64,000 nucleotides of DNA from Paraburkholderia caffeinitolerans (GCF_902859945.1 NZ_CADIKL010000020.1:55536-119535); one strand, 5' to 3'. Shown: positions 8,181 through 16,617, numbered from the stretch's first letter. The notes: generated by a model from the letters alone, not told the origin. Program-made: numbers and translations.

Positions 8181-9395
8181 ATGCCCCTATCTCCGTTGGA
8201 AAGCCGTTTGCGCTACGAATTTCGCAATGCGGAATTGTTGCGCCAGGCTTTGACCCACCGCAGCCACAGTGCCACGCATAACGAACGCCTCGAATTCCTT
8301 GGGGATTCGGTTCTGAATTGCGCGGTGGCAGCCCTATTGTTCCAACGTTTTAGCAAGCTGGACGAAGGCGACCTCTCGCGCGTGCGCGCGAATCTGGTCA
8401 AGCAACAATCGTTGTACGAGATTGCTCAGGCCCTCAATATCGCCGACGGCTTGCGCCTGGGCGAGGGCGAACTGCGCAGTGGCGGTTTCCGCCGTCCTTC
8501 GATTCTGGCCGATGCGCTCGAAGCGATCTTCGGCGCGATCTTTCTCGACGGCGGCTTCGACGCCGCCCAGACGGTCATCAAGCGCCTCTATATTCCGATC
8601 CTCGACCACATCGACCCGCGTACGCTCGGCAAGGATTCCAAGACGCTGCTGCAGGAGTATCTGCAGGGCCACAAGATCGCGCTGCCGACCTATACCGTCG
8701 TCGCTACGCATGGTGCGGCGCACAATCAGCAGTTCGAAGTCGAATGCACAGTGCCCAAGCTCGACGTGAAGGTGTCGGGTTCGGGGGCGAGCCGTCGCGC
8801 TGCCGAGCAAGCCGCCGCGAAGAAAGCGCTCGACGAGGTGATGGCCGCCGCGCCCGCGCTGGTCGCCAAGCCGCGCCGCTCGAAGGGTGCACGCGCGCCC
8901 AAGGCTGAACTCGAGGTCGTGCCCGGCGTGACGGGCGTGCAGGGCGCACTCGATCTGCGTTCGCCCGAGCGTCGTGCGCGCGGCGAGCGTCTGGGCGCCG
9001 GCGCTCACCATGCCACCACGGCGGGCGAGGAGTCGGGCGAACGTATGGCTGCAAATGTGGCGGCCGCGCCGCTCGCGGTGATTCGCGCGGCGCACGTGCA
9101 GGAGCGCGGTGCGGAGAAGGGCGAACGCGCCCCCGTGGAGAAGTCAGCCGAAAAGCCTGCCGATAAATTCGATGCCGTGCCGTCTGCCGGTTCGATCGCG
9201 CCACGCGTGTCGCGCGGTCGCGATGCACAGGCTAGCAACGGCACGACCAGCGCGGTAGACGAACCGTCGCCAGGCGCGCCGTCCAGCGCATCTAACGGTT
9301 CAACGGCGGGCTCGACGGGAGGCTCAACTGCAGGCTCCACCGCCGAAGTCGGTACAGCGGTTCCCGTGCGGGCCGCCGATGCCGGCGGCCACTGA
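8181..9395 (+). CDS. rnc: ribonuclease III
   Basis: An endonuclease that cuts double-stranded RNA in rRNA and mRNA processing. The RNase III signature NERLEFLGDS is at residues 34-43; further catalytic acidic residues lie in DALEAIFGAIFLDGG (Asp111, Glu114). A dsRNA-binding domain covers about 150-222. The protein is 404 residues, whereas typical RNase III has about 225; the extra C-terminal part (about 223-404) is Ala/Gly/Pro/Ser-rich, ends in GST-containing repeats and looks disordered. The start ATG lacks a clear ribosome binding site, and TATACT at 8169-8174 is so close that transcripts from it would be leaderless. It follows lepB in the conserved lepA-lepB-rnc-era order. Confidence 0.96.
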   Translation: MPLSPLESRLRYEFRNAELLRQALTHRSHSATHNERLEFLGDSVLNCAVAALLFQRFSKLDEGDLSRVRANLVKQQSLYEIAQALNIADGLRLGEGELRSGGFRRPSILADALEAIFGAIFLDGGFDAAQTVIKRLYIPILDHIDPRTLGKDSKTLLQEYLQGHKIALPTYTVVATHGAAHNQQFEVECTVPKLDVKVSGSGASRRAAEQAAAKKALDEVMAAAPALVAKPRRSKGARAPKAELEVVPGVTGVQGALDLRSPERRARGERLGAGAHHATTAGEESGERMAANVAAAPLAVIRAAHVQERGAEKGERAPVEKSAEKPADKFDAVPSAGSIAPRVSRGRDAQASNGTTSAVDEPSPGAPSSASNGSTAGSTGGSTAGSTAEVGTAVPVRAADAGGH

Positions 9396-9474
9396 TTCAA
9401 CCCGGGCGCGCGGCGTTTGAACCGCGCGCTCTGTTCCCGTTTAGCTTCCTTTGCTTCATTACTCCGGTCCGATC

Positions 9475-10380
9475 ATGAACGCACCCACTTCCACTCCTGC
9501 CGGTTTCCGCTGCGGCATGGTCGCGATCGTCGGCCGTCCGAATGTCGGCAAGTCCACGCTGATGAACGCGCTGGTCGGCCAGAAGATCAGCATCACGTCG
9601 CGCAAGGCGCAGACCACGCGCCATCGCATCACCGGCATCAACACGGTCGAAGACGCGCAATACGTTTTCGTCGACACGCCGGGCTTCCAGACGCGCCACA
9701 GTACCGCGCTCAACCGCTCGCTCAACCGCGCCGTTACCTCGACGCTCAGTTCCGTCGACGCCGTGCTGTTCGTGATCGAAGCCGGCAAGTTCGGCCCCGA
9801 CGACCAGAAGGTGCTCGACCTGATTCCGCCGAACGCGCCCACGATTCTCATCGCCAACAAGATCGACCGCGTGACCGACAAGGCCACGCTGTATCCGTTC
9901 ATCGAGGGCGTACAGAAGCTGCGCGAGTTCCGCGAGATCGTTCCGCTCTCGGCCAAGAATGTCGACGACATCAAGCGCCTGCTCGAAACGCTCAAGCCGT
10001 ACCTGCCCGAAGGCGAGCCGATCTATGGCGAAGACGACCTGACCGACCGCAGCGAGCGCTTTCTCGCCGCCGAGATCCTGCGCGAAAAAGTCTTCCGCTG
10101 GACCGGCGACGAGTTGCCGTACACGAGCACCGTGCTCATCGAGAAGTTCGAGCAGGAAGGGCGTCTGCGCCGCATCTTCGCGACGATCCTCGTCGATCGC
10201 GACACCCAGAAGGCCATGGTGATCGGCCAGAAGGGCAGCAAGCTCAAGCAGATCAGCACCGAGGCGCGTCTCGACATGGAAAAGCTGTTTGACGGTCCGG
10301 TCTATCTCGAGACCTTCGTGAAGGTGAAGAGCGGCTGGGCCGACAACGAAGCCGGCCTGCGCGCTTACGGTTACGAGTGA
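9475..10380 (+). CDS. era: GTPase Era, 30S subunit maturation factor
   Basis: A 301-residue Ras-like GTPase with a C-terminal KH RNA-binding domain that binds the 3' end of 16S rRNA during 30S assembly. Visible motifs are G1 GRPNVGKS (20-27), the SRKAQTTRHRITGI switch segment, DTPG, NKID, and the KH region around 205-290 with VIGQKGSKLKQI. The ATG at 9475 is chosen over an upstream TTG at 9451 because the conserved protein begins shortly after it. It lies downstream of rnc, as in most proteobacteria. Confidence 0.97.
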   Translation: MNAPTSTPAGFRCGMVAIVGRPNVGKSTLMNALVGQKISITSRKAQTTRHRITGINTVEDAQYVFVDTPGFQTRHSTALNRSLNRAVTSTLSSVDAVLFVIEAGKFGPDDQKVLDLIPPNAPTILIANKIDRVTDKATLYPFIEGVQKLREFREIVPLSAKNVDDIKRLLETLKPYLPEGEPIYGEDDLTDRSERFLAAEILREKVFRWTGDELPYTSTVLIEKFEQEGRLRRIFATILVDRDTQKAMVIGQKGSKLKQISTEARLDMEKLFDGPVYLETFVKVKSGWADNEAGLRAYGYE

Positions 10381-10411
10381 CCCGCTGCGAGTGCGAGGCG
10401 CAGGTGCCAGG

Positions 10412-11398
10412 ATGAATGACGGCGCAGCCGGAACCCTGAACGACGACTGGCCCGCACCCGACGCGGGCATGAACGCCGACGACGCCGACTTCGAGTCGCC
10501 CGCCGGCGATCGCGCTCGCCCCGCGCGTGCGCCAGCACGTGGCGCGCGCAAGTCATCGTCCGCTGCGCACGGCGACCTGGCCGAAGGCGCCGACGTCACG
10601 CTCGAGCGCGGCCCCTCATCGCGCACCTCGCGCAAGACCAGCGCACGCTCCACCTTGCCGCGCGCGCCGCGCAGCGCGACGCCCGATTACCGCGTCGCCG
10701 AACAGCCTGCGTTCGTGCTGCACAGCTATCCCTGGCGCGAAACCAGCCTCATCATCGACGTGCTCACGCGCGATCACGGCCGCGTCGCGCTAGTCGCGAA
10801 GGGCGCCAAGCGCCCGCACTCGGCGCTGCGCGGCGTGCTGCAAACCTTCCAGCCGCTCACGCTTTCGTGGACCGGCAAGGGCGAAGTGCGCACGCTCACC
10901 GGCGCCGAATGGGTGGGCGGCATGCTGCCGCTCGCCGGCGACGCGCTGCTGTGCGGCTTCTACGTCAACGAGCTGCTGGTGAAGTTCTGCGCGCGCGAAG
11001 ATCCGCACCCGCCGCTGTTCCGCCACTACGTCGTGACGATGACGCGTCTCGCGCACGACGAGCCGCCCGTGCAGGTCCTGCGCTCGTTCGAGCGCGTGCT
11101 GCTGCGCGAAACCGGCTATGCGCTAGCGCTCAACCGCACTGTGAACCGCAAGGCCGTGGTGGCGGAAGGGCGCTATGTGTTCGATCCCGAGCGCGGCGTG
11201 CGCGAGGCCTCCGACGAATGGCCGGCGCAATGGCCCGTGCTTTCCGGCCAGACGTTGCTCGACATGGAAGAGGACGATTACCATCGACCCCAGACCGTCG
11301 CGCAGAGCAAGGCGCTGATGCGTTTCCTGTTGCACACTTACCTTGGTGGCACGCCGCTCGCGACGCGCCAGATCCTGATCGACCTGCAGAATCTATGA
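10412..11398 (+). CDS. recO: DNA repair protein RecO
   Basis: RecO anneals single strands and with RecR loads RecA in the RecFOR pathway. The conserved part starts around residue 88 (AEQPAFVLHSYPWRETSLIIDVLTRDHG, the N-terminal OB fold) and continues to the helical C-terminal region (LMRFLLHTYLGGTPLATRQIL). The product is 328 residues if it starts at the ATG at 10412 (a GTG at 10391 is the alternative). About 85 N-terminal residues are low-complexity, rich in Ala, Arg, Ser and Asp, and precede the normal family start. The stop overlaps the pdxJ start (ATGA), indicating translational coupling. Confidence 0.93.
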   Translation: MNDGAAGTLNDDWPAPDAGMNADDADFESPAGDRARPARAPARGARKSSSAAHGDLAEGADVTLERGPSSRTSRKTSARSTLPRAPRSATPDYRVAEQPAFVLHSYPWRETSLIIDVLTRDHGRVALVAKGAKRPHSALRGVLQTFQPLTLSWTGKGEVRTLTGAEWVGGMLPLAGDALLCGFYVNELLVKFCAREDPHPPLFRHYVVTMTRLAHDEPPVQVLRSFERVLLRETGYALALNRTVNRKAVVAEGRYVFDPERGVREASDEWPAQWPVLSGQTLLDMEEDDYHRPQTVAQSKALMRFLLHTYLGGTPLATRQILIDLQNL

Positions 11399-12162
11399 GC
11401 TTCTTCCTCACTTCGCCCAACGTGATCGACCTCGGCGTCAATATCGATCACGTCGCCACGCTGCGCAACGCGCGCGGCACGGCCTATCCCGATCCGATCC
11501 GCGCGGCGCTGCTTGCCGAAGAGGCGGGCGCCGATGTCATCACGCTGCATCTGCGCGAGGATCGCCGGCATATCGTCGACGCCGATGTGCGCAAGCTGCG
11601 TCCGCTGCTCAAGACGCGCATGAACCTCGAATGCGCGGTCACGGCCGAGATGCTCGACATTGCGTGCGAGATCAAGCCGCAAGACGTCTGCCTTGTGCCC
11701 GAGAAGCGAGCCGAATTGACGACCGAAGGCGGCCTCGACGTGGCAGGGCAGTTCGACGCCGTGGCCGCTGCTTGCCGGCAGCTGGCCGACGCGGGCATCC
11801 GCGTGTCGCTCTTCATCGACCCGGACGAGACGCAGATTCGCGCGGCGCACGAAACCGGCGCACCCGTGATCGAGCTGCATACGGGCCGCTATGCCGAAGC
11901 GCACGAAGCCGCCGAACAGCAGCGCGAGTTCGAGCGGGTGGTACTGGGCGTGAATTGCGGCATCGGCCTCGGGCTGAAAGTGAACGCGGGTCACGGGCTG
12001 CACTACACGAACGTGCAGCAGATCGCCGCCATCGACGGCATTCACGAGCTCAACATTGGCCATGCGATCGTCGCGCAGGCGATCTTCGCGGGCTGGGAGA
12101 ACGCGGTGCGCGAGATGAAGGCGATCATGGTTGCGGCGCGTCTTGCCGCGACGCGCGCGTGA
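11395..12162 (+). CDS. pdxJ: pyridoxine 5'-phosphate synthase
   Basis: A 255-residue TIM-barrel enzyme that condenses 1-deoxyxylulose 5-phosphate with 3-amino-2-oxopropyl phosphate to give pyridoxine 5'-phosphate, the last step of the DXP-dependent vitamin B6 route. Visible family segments are LGVNIDHVATLRNARGT at the N-terminus, VITLHLREDRRHI, a CLVPEKRAELTTEGGLD loop, and INIGH-type phosphate-binding residues (ELNIGHAIV) near the end. Start is the ATG at 11395 inside the recO stop, giving a 4-bp overlap. A longer upstream reading in this frame runs through recO and is not coding. Confidence 0.96.
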   Translation: MSFFLTSPNVIDLGVNIDHVATLRNARGTAYPDPIRAALLAEEAGADVITLHLREDRRHIVDADVRKLRPLLKTRMNLECAVTAEMLDIACEIKPQDVCLVPEKRAELTTEGGLDVAGQFDAVAAACRQLADAGIRVSLFIDPDETQIRAAHETGAPVIELHTGRYAEAHEAAEQQREFERVVLGVNCGIGLGLKVNAGHGLHYTNVQQIAAIDGIHELNIGHAIVAQAIFAGWENAVREMKAIMVAARLAATRA

Positions 12163-12211
12163 CCTGCTTCTGATTGGCACACTCTTTGGCCCACCCGGCG
12201 ACGAGGAATGC

Positions 12212-12643
12212 ATGGCGATTTACGGCATTGGTACCGACATCATCCAGGTGAGCCGCGTCGCGGCCGTCATGGAGCGCACCGAAGGGCGCTTTGCGCAGCG
12301 CGTGCTCGGCCCCGACGAACTCGCGGTTTATGAAGCGCGCAAGGCGCGCTCGGAAAAGCGCGGGCTCGCGTATCTGTGCACGCGGTTTTCCGCGAAGGAA
12401 GCGTTCTCGAAGGCCATCGGCCTCGGCATCCGCATGCCGATGACCTGGCGCGCCGTGCAGACGCTCAACGCGCCCGGCGGCAAGCCGTATATGGTGGCCT
12501 CGGGCGAGCTCGCGCAATGGCTCGAGGCGCGCGGTATCACCACGCAGGTTTCGATCACCGACGAACAGGACTACGCGGTTTCGTTCGTGGTTGCTGAAAC
12601 CGATCGACCCGCCGATCAACCCGCCGCTCAACCGGTGCGCTGA
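12212..12643 (+). CDS. acpS: holo-[acyl-carrier-protein] synthase
   Basis: A 143-residue phosphopantetheinyl transferase that moves 4'-phosphopantetheine from CoA to apo-ACP. The AcpS signatures are present: IYGIGTDIIQVSRV at the N-terminus (Mg-binding Asp) and RFSAKEAFSKAIGLG (Glu/Lys active site) in the middle. The ATG at 12212, preceded by GAGGAA, is chosen; translation from further upstream would not match the family. It lies 49 bp after pdxJ, the usual pdxJ-acpS pairing. Confidence 0.95.
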   Translation: MAIYGIGTDIIQVSRVAAVMERTEGRFAQRVLGPDELAVYEARKARSEKRGLAYLCTRFSAKEAFSKAIGLGIRMPMTWRAVQTLNAPGGKPYMVASGELAQWLEARGITTQVSITDEQDYAVSFVVAETDRPADQPAAQPVR

Positions 12644-12710
12644 TTTTCAATCCCGCCGCGCCTGGCAGACGCCGCGCGCGGTTTTTTCTTGCCCATTCAA
12701 CGCCAGATCG

Positions 12711-13751
12711 ATGAAGAGAATTCCCGGACCGGTCATGCTCGACGTGGTCGGCACGACGCTCAACGACGACGACATCCGTCGTCTCGCGCATCCCTCAACC
12801 GGCGGCGTGATCCTGTTCGCGCGCCACTACGAGAACCGCGCGCAACTCGTCGCGCTCACGGACGCCATCCGCGCGGTGCGCGAGGACCTGCTGATCGCCG
12901 TCGACCATGAGGGCGGCCGCGTGCAGCGCTTTCGCACCGATGGCTTCACGGTGCTGCCCGCGATGGGGCGCATCGGTGCGCTGTGGGACAAGGACGTGCT
13001 GCTTGCCACCAAGCTGGCCACGTCGGTCGGCTATATCCTGGCGAGCGAGTTGCGCGCCTGCGGTATCGACTTGAGTTTCACGCCCGTGCTCGATCTGGGC
13101 TATGGCCAGTCGAAGGTGGTGGGCGACCGCGCGTTCCATCGTGACCCGCGTGTCGTCACGCTGCTCGCCAAGAGCCTGAATCACGGCCTCGCGCTTGCAG
13201 GCATGGCGAACTGCGGCAAGCATTTTCCGGGTCACGGCTTCGCGACCGCCGATTCGCACGTCGCGGTGCCGGTGGACGAACGCCCGCTCGAGTCGATTCT
13301 TGGCGAGGACGCGCAGCCTTATGACTGGCTCGGCCTCTCGCTCACGGCCGCCATGCCGGGCCACGTGATCTATCCGAAGGTCGACTCGAAGCCGGCCGGC
13401 TTCTCGCGCATCTGGGTGCAGGAGATTCTGCGCGCGCGCCTGCGCTTCACGGGCGCGATCTTCAGCGACGATCTTTCGATGGAGGCCGCGCGCCAGGGCG
13501 GCACGCTGACCGAGGGCGCTCGCGCGGCGCTCGAGGCGGGCTGCGACATGGTGCTGATCTGCAACCAGCCGCACGAGGCGGAGAAGGTGCTCGATGCGCT
13601 GCGCGTCGCCGAGCCCACGCGCGAGGCGCAGGCGTCGGCCAAACGTATCAGGCGGCTGCGGCCGCGCGGCAAGGCGCTGCGCTGGGACAAGCTCGTGGCC
13701 GATCCCGCTTATCAGTCCGCGCAGGCGTTGTTGCGTACCGTGTTGCCCTGA
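12711..13751 (+). CDS. nagZ: beta-N-acetylhexosaminidase, wall recycling (NagZ)
   Basis: A 346-residue glycoside hydrolase family 3 enzyme that removes N-acetylglucosamine from anhydromuropeptides in the cytoplasm during peptidoglycan recycling. Key family elements are FARHYENRAQL, AVDHEGGRVQRF, the KHFPGHG loop with the catalytic His, and the SDDLSMEA segment with the Asp nucleophile. Length agrees with single-domain NagZ. The ATG at 12711 gives the family N-terminus (MKRIPGPVMLDVVGTTL). It is the last gene of this + strand block and ends before a strong terminator. Confidence 0.95.
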   Translation: MKRIPGPVMLDVVGTTLNDDDIRRLAHPSTGGVILFARHYENRAQLVALTDAIRAVREDLLIAVDHEGGRVQRFRTDGFTVLPAMGRIGALWDKDVLLATKLATSVGYILASELRACGIDLSFTPVLDLGYGQSKVVGDRAFHRDPRVVTLLAKSLNHGLALAGMANCGKHFPGHGFATADSHVAVPVDERPLESILGEDAQPYDWLGLSLTAAMPGHVIYPKVDSKPAGFSRIWVQEILRARLRFTGAIFSDDLSMEAARQGGTLTEGARAALEAGCDMVLICNQPHEAEKVLDALRVAEPTREAQASAKRIRRLRPRGKALRWDKLVADPAYQSAQALLRTVLP

Positions 13752-13821
13752 GCTGAACGTGGTGCGCGCGGTTGCCCGCGCGTTACGTAACACGGCGCGC
13801 GAACACGGCTCCAAAAAACGG

Positions 13822-13859
13822 AACGGCGGCCCTTCGAATTCGAAGGGCCGCCGTTTTTT
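13822..13859. terminator. bidirectional rho-independent terminator (nagZ / sigma-54 regulator)
   Basis: A 15-bp perfect stem (AACGGCGGCCCTTCG and its complement, loop AATT) is followed by TTTTTT on the + strand and preceded by AAAAAA, so it can stop both nagZ and the converging response regulator gene. Confidence 0.92.
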
Positions 13860-13883
13860 CGTGCTCCAGAAACGTCGCGGGCG

Positions 13884-15269
13884 TCAATTCAGCCGCATGC
13901 GCTGGAGCTTGTTATAGAGCGTCTTCGGGCTGATGCCGAGAAGCGACGCCGCGCGGTGGCGCGTGCCGCCCACGGCGTCTAGCGTGGCGCGGATCAGCAT
14001 TTCCTCGACGTCGGCGAGCGGCGTGCCGACCGTGACCTGCACGCGGCCGCCATTGACTTCGCGCGGCGAGACGCTGCTGGTTTCCTCGGCCTGCAAGGTT
14101 TCGAGGATATCGTCGGACGCATGCCACGCGCGCTCCACGCGCTCGTGCAACTCGCGCACGTTGCCGGGCCAGTCGTAGGCGAGGCACTCACGCAGGAAGG
14201 TGGGCGCGACAAGCCGAGTCGTGCCGGTCAGGCCGCGTGCGTGCGCTTGGAGATTGAGTTCGTCGATACGCGCTGCGGCGAGCAGCGCCGCGTCGTCTTC
14301 GCGCTCGCGCAGCGGCGGCAATTGCACCGCCGCAGCATCGAGGCGCATCCACAGATCCTCGTGCAGCATGCCCTGCCGGACCGCGTCGCGCGGCACCGTG
14401 CGCGTGGCCGCGATGAGGCGGAAATCGGTGCCCACTTCGCTATTGCCGCCCACACGCATGAAGGTCTGCGAATCGAGCGCGCGCAGCAGCGCTTCCTGTT
14501 CGGCGCGCGGCAACTCGGTGAGTTCGTCGATGAAGAGCGTGCCGCCGCTCGCCTGATCGACGAGACCGGGCTCGCGCTGCTCCGCGCCGTTGAACGCACC
14601 GCGCTCGTGGCCGAAGAGGAGGCTCGCGAGCGGGCGCCCGGCGGCGGCTTCGGCCGCTCGCGCATGCGCGTCGCAGACGATGAACGGCCCCTTGCGGCGG
14701 CGGCTCAGTTGATGCAGCGTGCGCGCTGCCACTTCCTTGCCGGTACCCGCTTCGCCGTGCACGAGGATGGCCGATTCGGTGGGCGCGAGTTGTTCGAGCG
14801 CGTCGTAGACGTGCTGGATCGCACTGCTGCGGCCCACCATCGGACCGAAGCGGCCGAGTTCGCGCAGCATCGCGCGCAGCGCGCGGACTTCCTCGGTCAG
14901 CTCATAGGGGCGCGGAATGCGTGCGAGCAAGCTGCGCAGGCGCGGAATGTTGACGGGCTTGAGCAGATAGTCCCAGATACCGTGGCGCAGGCCTTCGATC
15001 GCGCTTTCGACGGTCGCATTGCCGGTCATCACGATCACGGGCAACGCGCCGCCCGGTGGCTGCGCAGGCAGGTGGGGCAGCAGTTCCAGGCCGCCGCCGT
15101 CGGGCAGATTCAGGTCGACGAGCACGACGTCGGGGATGAAGCGTGCGAGTGCGGCACGCGCATCGGCGAGCGTGGCTGCGGTATCGACAGAAAAGCCGTC
15201 GGCGGCCAGGATGGCCGAAAGGCCGGACAGGCTGTTGGGATCGTCTTCGACAATCAGGGCGTGTGGCAT
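13884..15269 (-). CDS. sigma-54-dependent response regulator (NtrC family, Fis-type HTH)
   Basis: A 461-residue three-domain regulator. Receiver domain: acidic pocket EDD near residue 9, phosphoacceptor Asp52 (LVDLNLPDG), Thr82 and Lys104. AAA+ domain: Walker A GEAGTGKE (172-179), Walker B LFIDE (245-249), sensor region WPGNVREL. DNA-binding domain: Fis-type helix-turn-helix RHRAASLLGISPKTLYNKLQRM at the C-terminus. Two departures from the family are visible: the sigma-54-contacting loop reads GAFNGA (224-229) instead of GAFTGA, and the usual NCAA stretch before it is replaced by CDAHA. No histidine kinase is adjacent, so it is an orphan. Target genes are unknown. Confidence 0.9.
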   Translation of the reverse strand: MPHALIVEDDPNSLSGLSAILAADGFSVDTAATLADARAALARFIPDVVLVDLNLPDGGGLELLPHLPAQPPGGALPVIVMTGNATVESAIEGLRHGIWDYLLKPVNIPRLRSLLARIPRPYELTEEVRALRAMLRELGRFGPMVGRSSAIQHVYDALEQLAPTESAILVHGEAGTGKEVAARTLHQLSRRRKGPFIVCDAHARAAEAAAGRPLASLLFGHERGAFNGAEQREPGLVDQASGGTLFIDELTELPRAEQEALLRALDSQTFMRVGGNSEVGTDFRLIAATRTVPRDAVRQGMLHEDLWMRLDAAAVQLPPLREREDDAALLAAARIDELNLQAHARGLTGTTRLVAPTFLRECLAYDWPGNVRELHERVERAWHASDDILETLQAEETSSVSPREVNGGRVQVTVGTPLADVEEMLIRATLDAVGGTRHRAASLLGISPKTLYNKLQRMRLN

Positions 15270-15906
15270 GGCGGAGGCGGCTTACGGATGAGCGCGGGTG
15301 CGCCGGACAGCCACGCTTGCGCGCATGCCGGGCAGGTGGCGAGCAGGCGCGACGTGGCGGCGTACTGCGGCGCGGCACGATACGGGTGATTTCATGGAGA
15401 TCACCGAGATCTCTCGAAGTATGTTGTTCAGTTCCGGTCCTCCCAGATTGACGGCAGGCGCGCGGAATTGCGCGGGCCCGCCGCAACGTGCAACGCTCAA
15501 GCTGTACTACCCCCATGCTGCAAACAAGCTGCTTTGTCGAGTGCCGGAGCGGCCGTGCCGCGAGCCGCTTCATCAGTCAATCGATCCGTGTCGATCCATG
15601 GCGCGGCTCGTGCGCTTCGCTGTGCGAGCTTCATGAGCGCGTCGTCCACAGGCTTGCTCCGGATGACCTTGGCCTTGCCAGGCCACTGCTTCCAGTTGCA
15701 TGCAGCGATGTCGTTATTCATCGTGTTTCTCTCGGTTCAGAGAAGAGCGATGCTCGCGGGTTGCGTCATCGCGAGTGTGTCTCAAAAAGAACCAGCAGAA
15801 ACCGTGCCATGAGTGCGGGGCCTTACCACTGCGAGACGCGTCTGATTTGCGCGCCTGAATAACCGGTAAGGATTTCCCATGTAGTCACAAACATACACGT
15901 TCGTGA
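15270..15906. other. intergenic region upstream of the sigma-54 regulator
   Basis: About 640 bp separate the start of the response regulator from the terminator of efp. Apart from the possible CsbD/YjbJ remnant at 15497-15721 I see no supported gene. The promoter of the response regulator must lie here, but I cannot point to a convincing -35/-10 pair. Short open frames on both strands lack family features. Confidence 0.5.
15497..15721 (-). pseudogene. possible decayed CsbD/YjbJ-family stress protein gene
   Basis: A 74-codon frame starts at an ATG (15721) with a GAGAG-like ribosome site upstream. Its first 30 residues, beginning MNNDIAACNWKQWPGKAK, resemble the N-terminus of CsbD/YjbJ proteins (pattern MN-x-D-x-x-x-x-NWKQ-x-x-GK-x-K, then DD), but the rest does not look like the family in any frame. 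I read it as a remnant or diverged copy. It may instead be chance coding in GC-rich DNA. It lies in the otherwise gene-free gap 15270-16035. Confidence 0.3.
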
Positions 15907-15946
15907 AAAAAAGAAAAAGCGCCCCTTGGGGCGCTTTTATTTTTTG
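15907..15946 (-). terminator. rho-independent terminator of efp
   Basis: An 11-bp stem AAAAGCGCCCC / GGGGCGCTTTT (15915-15938) with a very short loop. On the - strand, the direction of efp, it is followed by a T-rich run, so it fits termination about 100 bp after the efp stop. The + strand also has T-rich sequence after it. Confidence 0.85.
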
Positions 15947-16035
15947 CACTCGCCATGCATCGGGATGGCGTTGCGTGCGCTTGCGGAAACGTTGCGGATG
16001 CACGCGTGCGCCGCAGGCGCATGCAGACGAACGCG

Positions 16036-16593
16036 TTAGGCGCGGCTGCGGTACTCGTTCGTACGCGTGTCGATTTCGATCTTGTCGCCGATGTTGCAGA
16101 AGAGCGGCACTTGCAGTTCGAAACCGGTGTGCAGCTTGGCGTTTTTCAGGACCTTGCCAGACGACGTGTCGCCCTTGACGGCCGGTTCCGTGTAGATGAT
16201 TTCGCGCACGAGCACGGTCGGCAGTTCGACCGAGATGGCCTTCTCGTTGTAGAACACGACTTCGCAAGCCATGCCGTCTTCGAGGTAGTTCAGGGCGTCG
16301 CCCATCATCTCGCCTTCGACTTCGTACTGGTTGTAGTCGGCGTCCATGAACACGTACATCGGGTCGGCGAAGTACGAGTACGTCACTTCCTTGCGATCGA
16401 GCACGACGACGTCGAACTTGTCGTCAGCCTTGTACACGGTTTCCATGCCGGCGCCGGTCAGCAGGTTCTTGAACTTCATCTTCACGACGGCGGCGTTACG
16501 GCCCGATTTGTTGTACTCAGCCTTCTGCACGACCATGGCGTCGTTGCCAATCATCACGACGTTGCCGACGCGGAGTTCCTGTGCGGTCTTCAT
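16036..16593 (-). CDS. efp: elongation factor P
   Basis: A 185-residue three-domain, tRNA-shaped factor that relieves ribosome stalling at polyproline stretches. The modification loop reads N28-K-S-G-R32-N, so the tip residue is arginine rather than lysine. This is the EF-P subclass activated by rhamnosylation of Arg32, and the matching enzyme gene earP lies directly upstream. The KOW-like N-domain (MKTAQELRVGNVVMI) and the C-terminal OB domain with IGDKIEIDTRTNEYRSRA are intact. A candidate promoter lies at 16618-16646. Confidence 0.97.
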   Translation of the reverse strand: MKTAQELRVGNVVMIGNDAMVVQKAEYNKSGRNAAVVKMKFKNLLTGAGMETVYKADDKFDVVVLDRKEVTYSYFADPMYVFMDADYNQYEVEGEMMGDALNYLEDGMACEVVFYNEKAISVELPTVLVREIIYTEPAVKGDTSSGKVLKNAKLHTGFELQVPLFCNIGDKIEIDTRTNEYRSRA

Positions 16594-16617
16594 AATAAAA
16601 AACAGTCCTGTCCAGAT

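Noticed and set aside
10867..11394. Upstream extension of the pdxJ frame through recO
   Set aside because: The extension overlaps recO completely and has shadow composition; pdxJ has a family-typical start at 11395 coupled to the recO stop.
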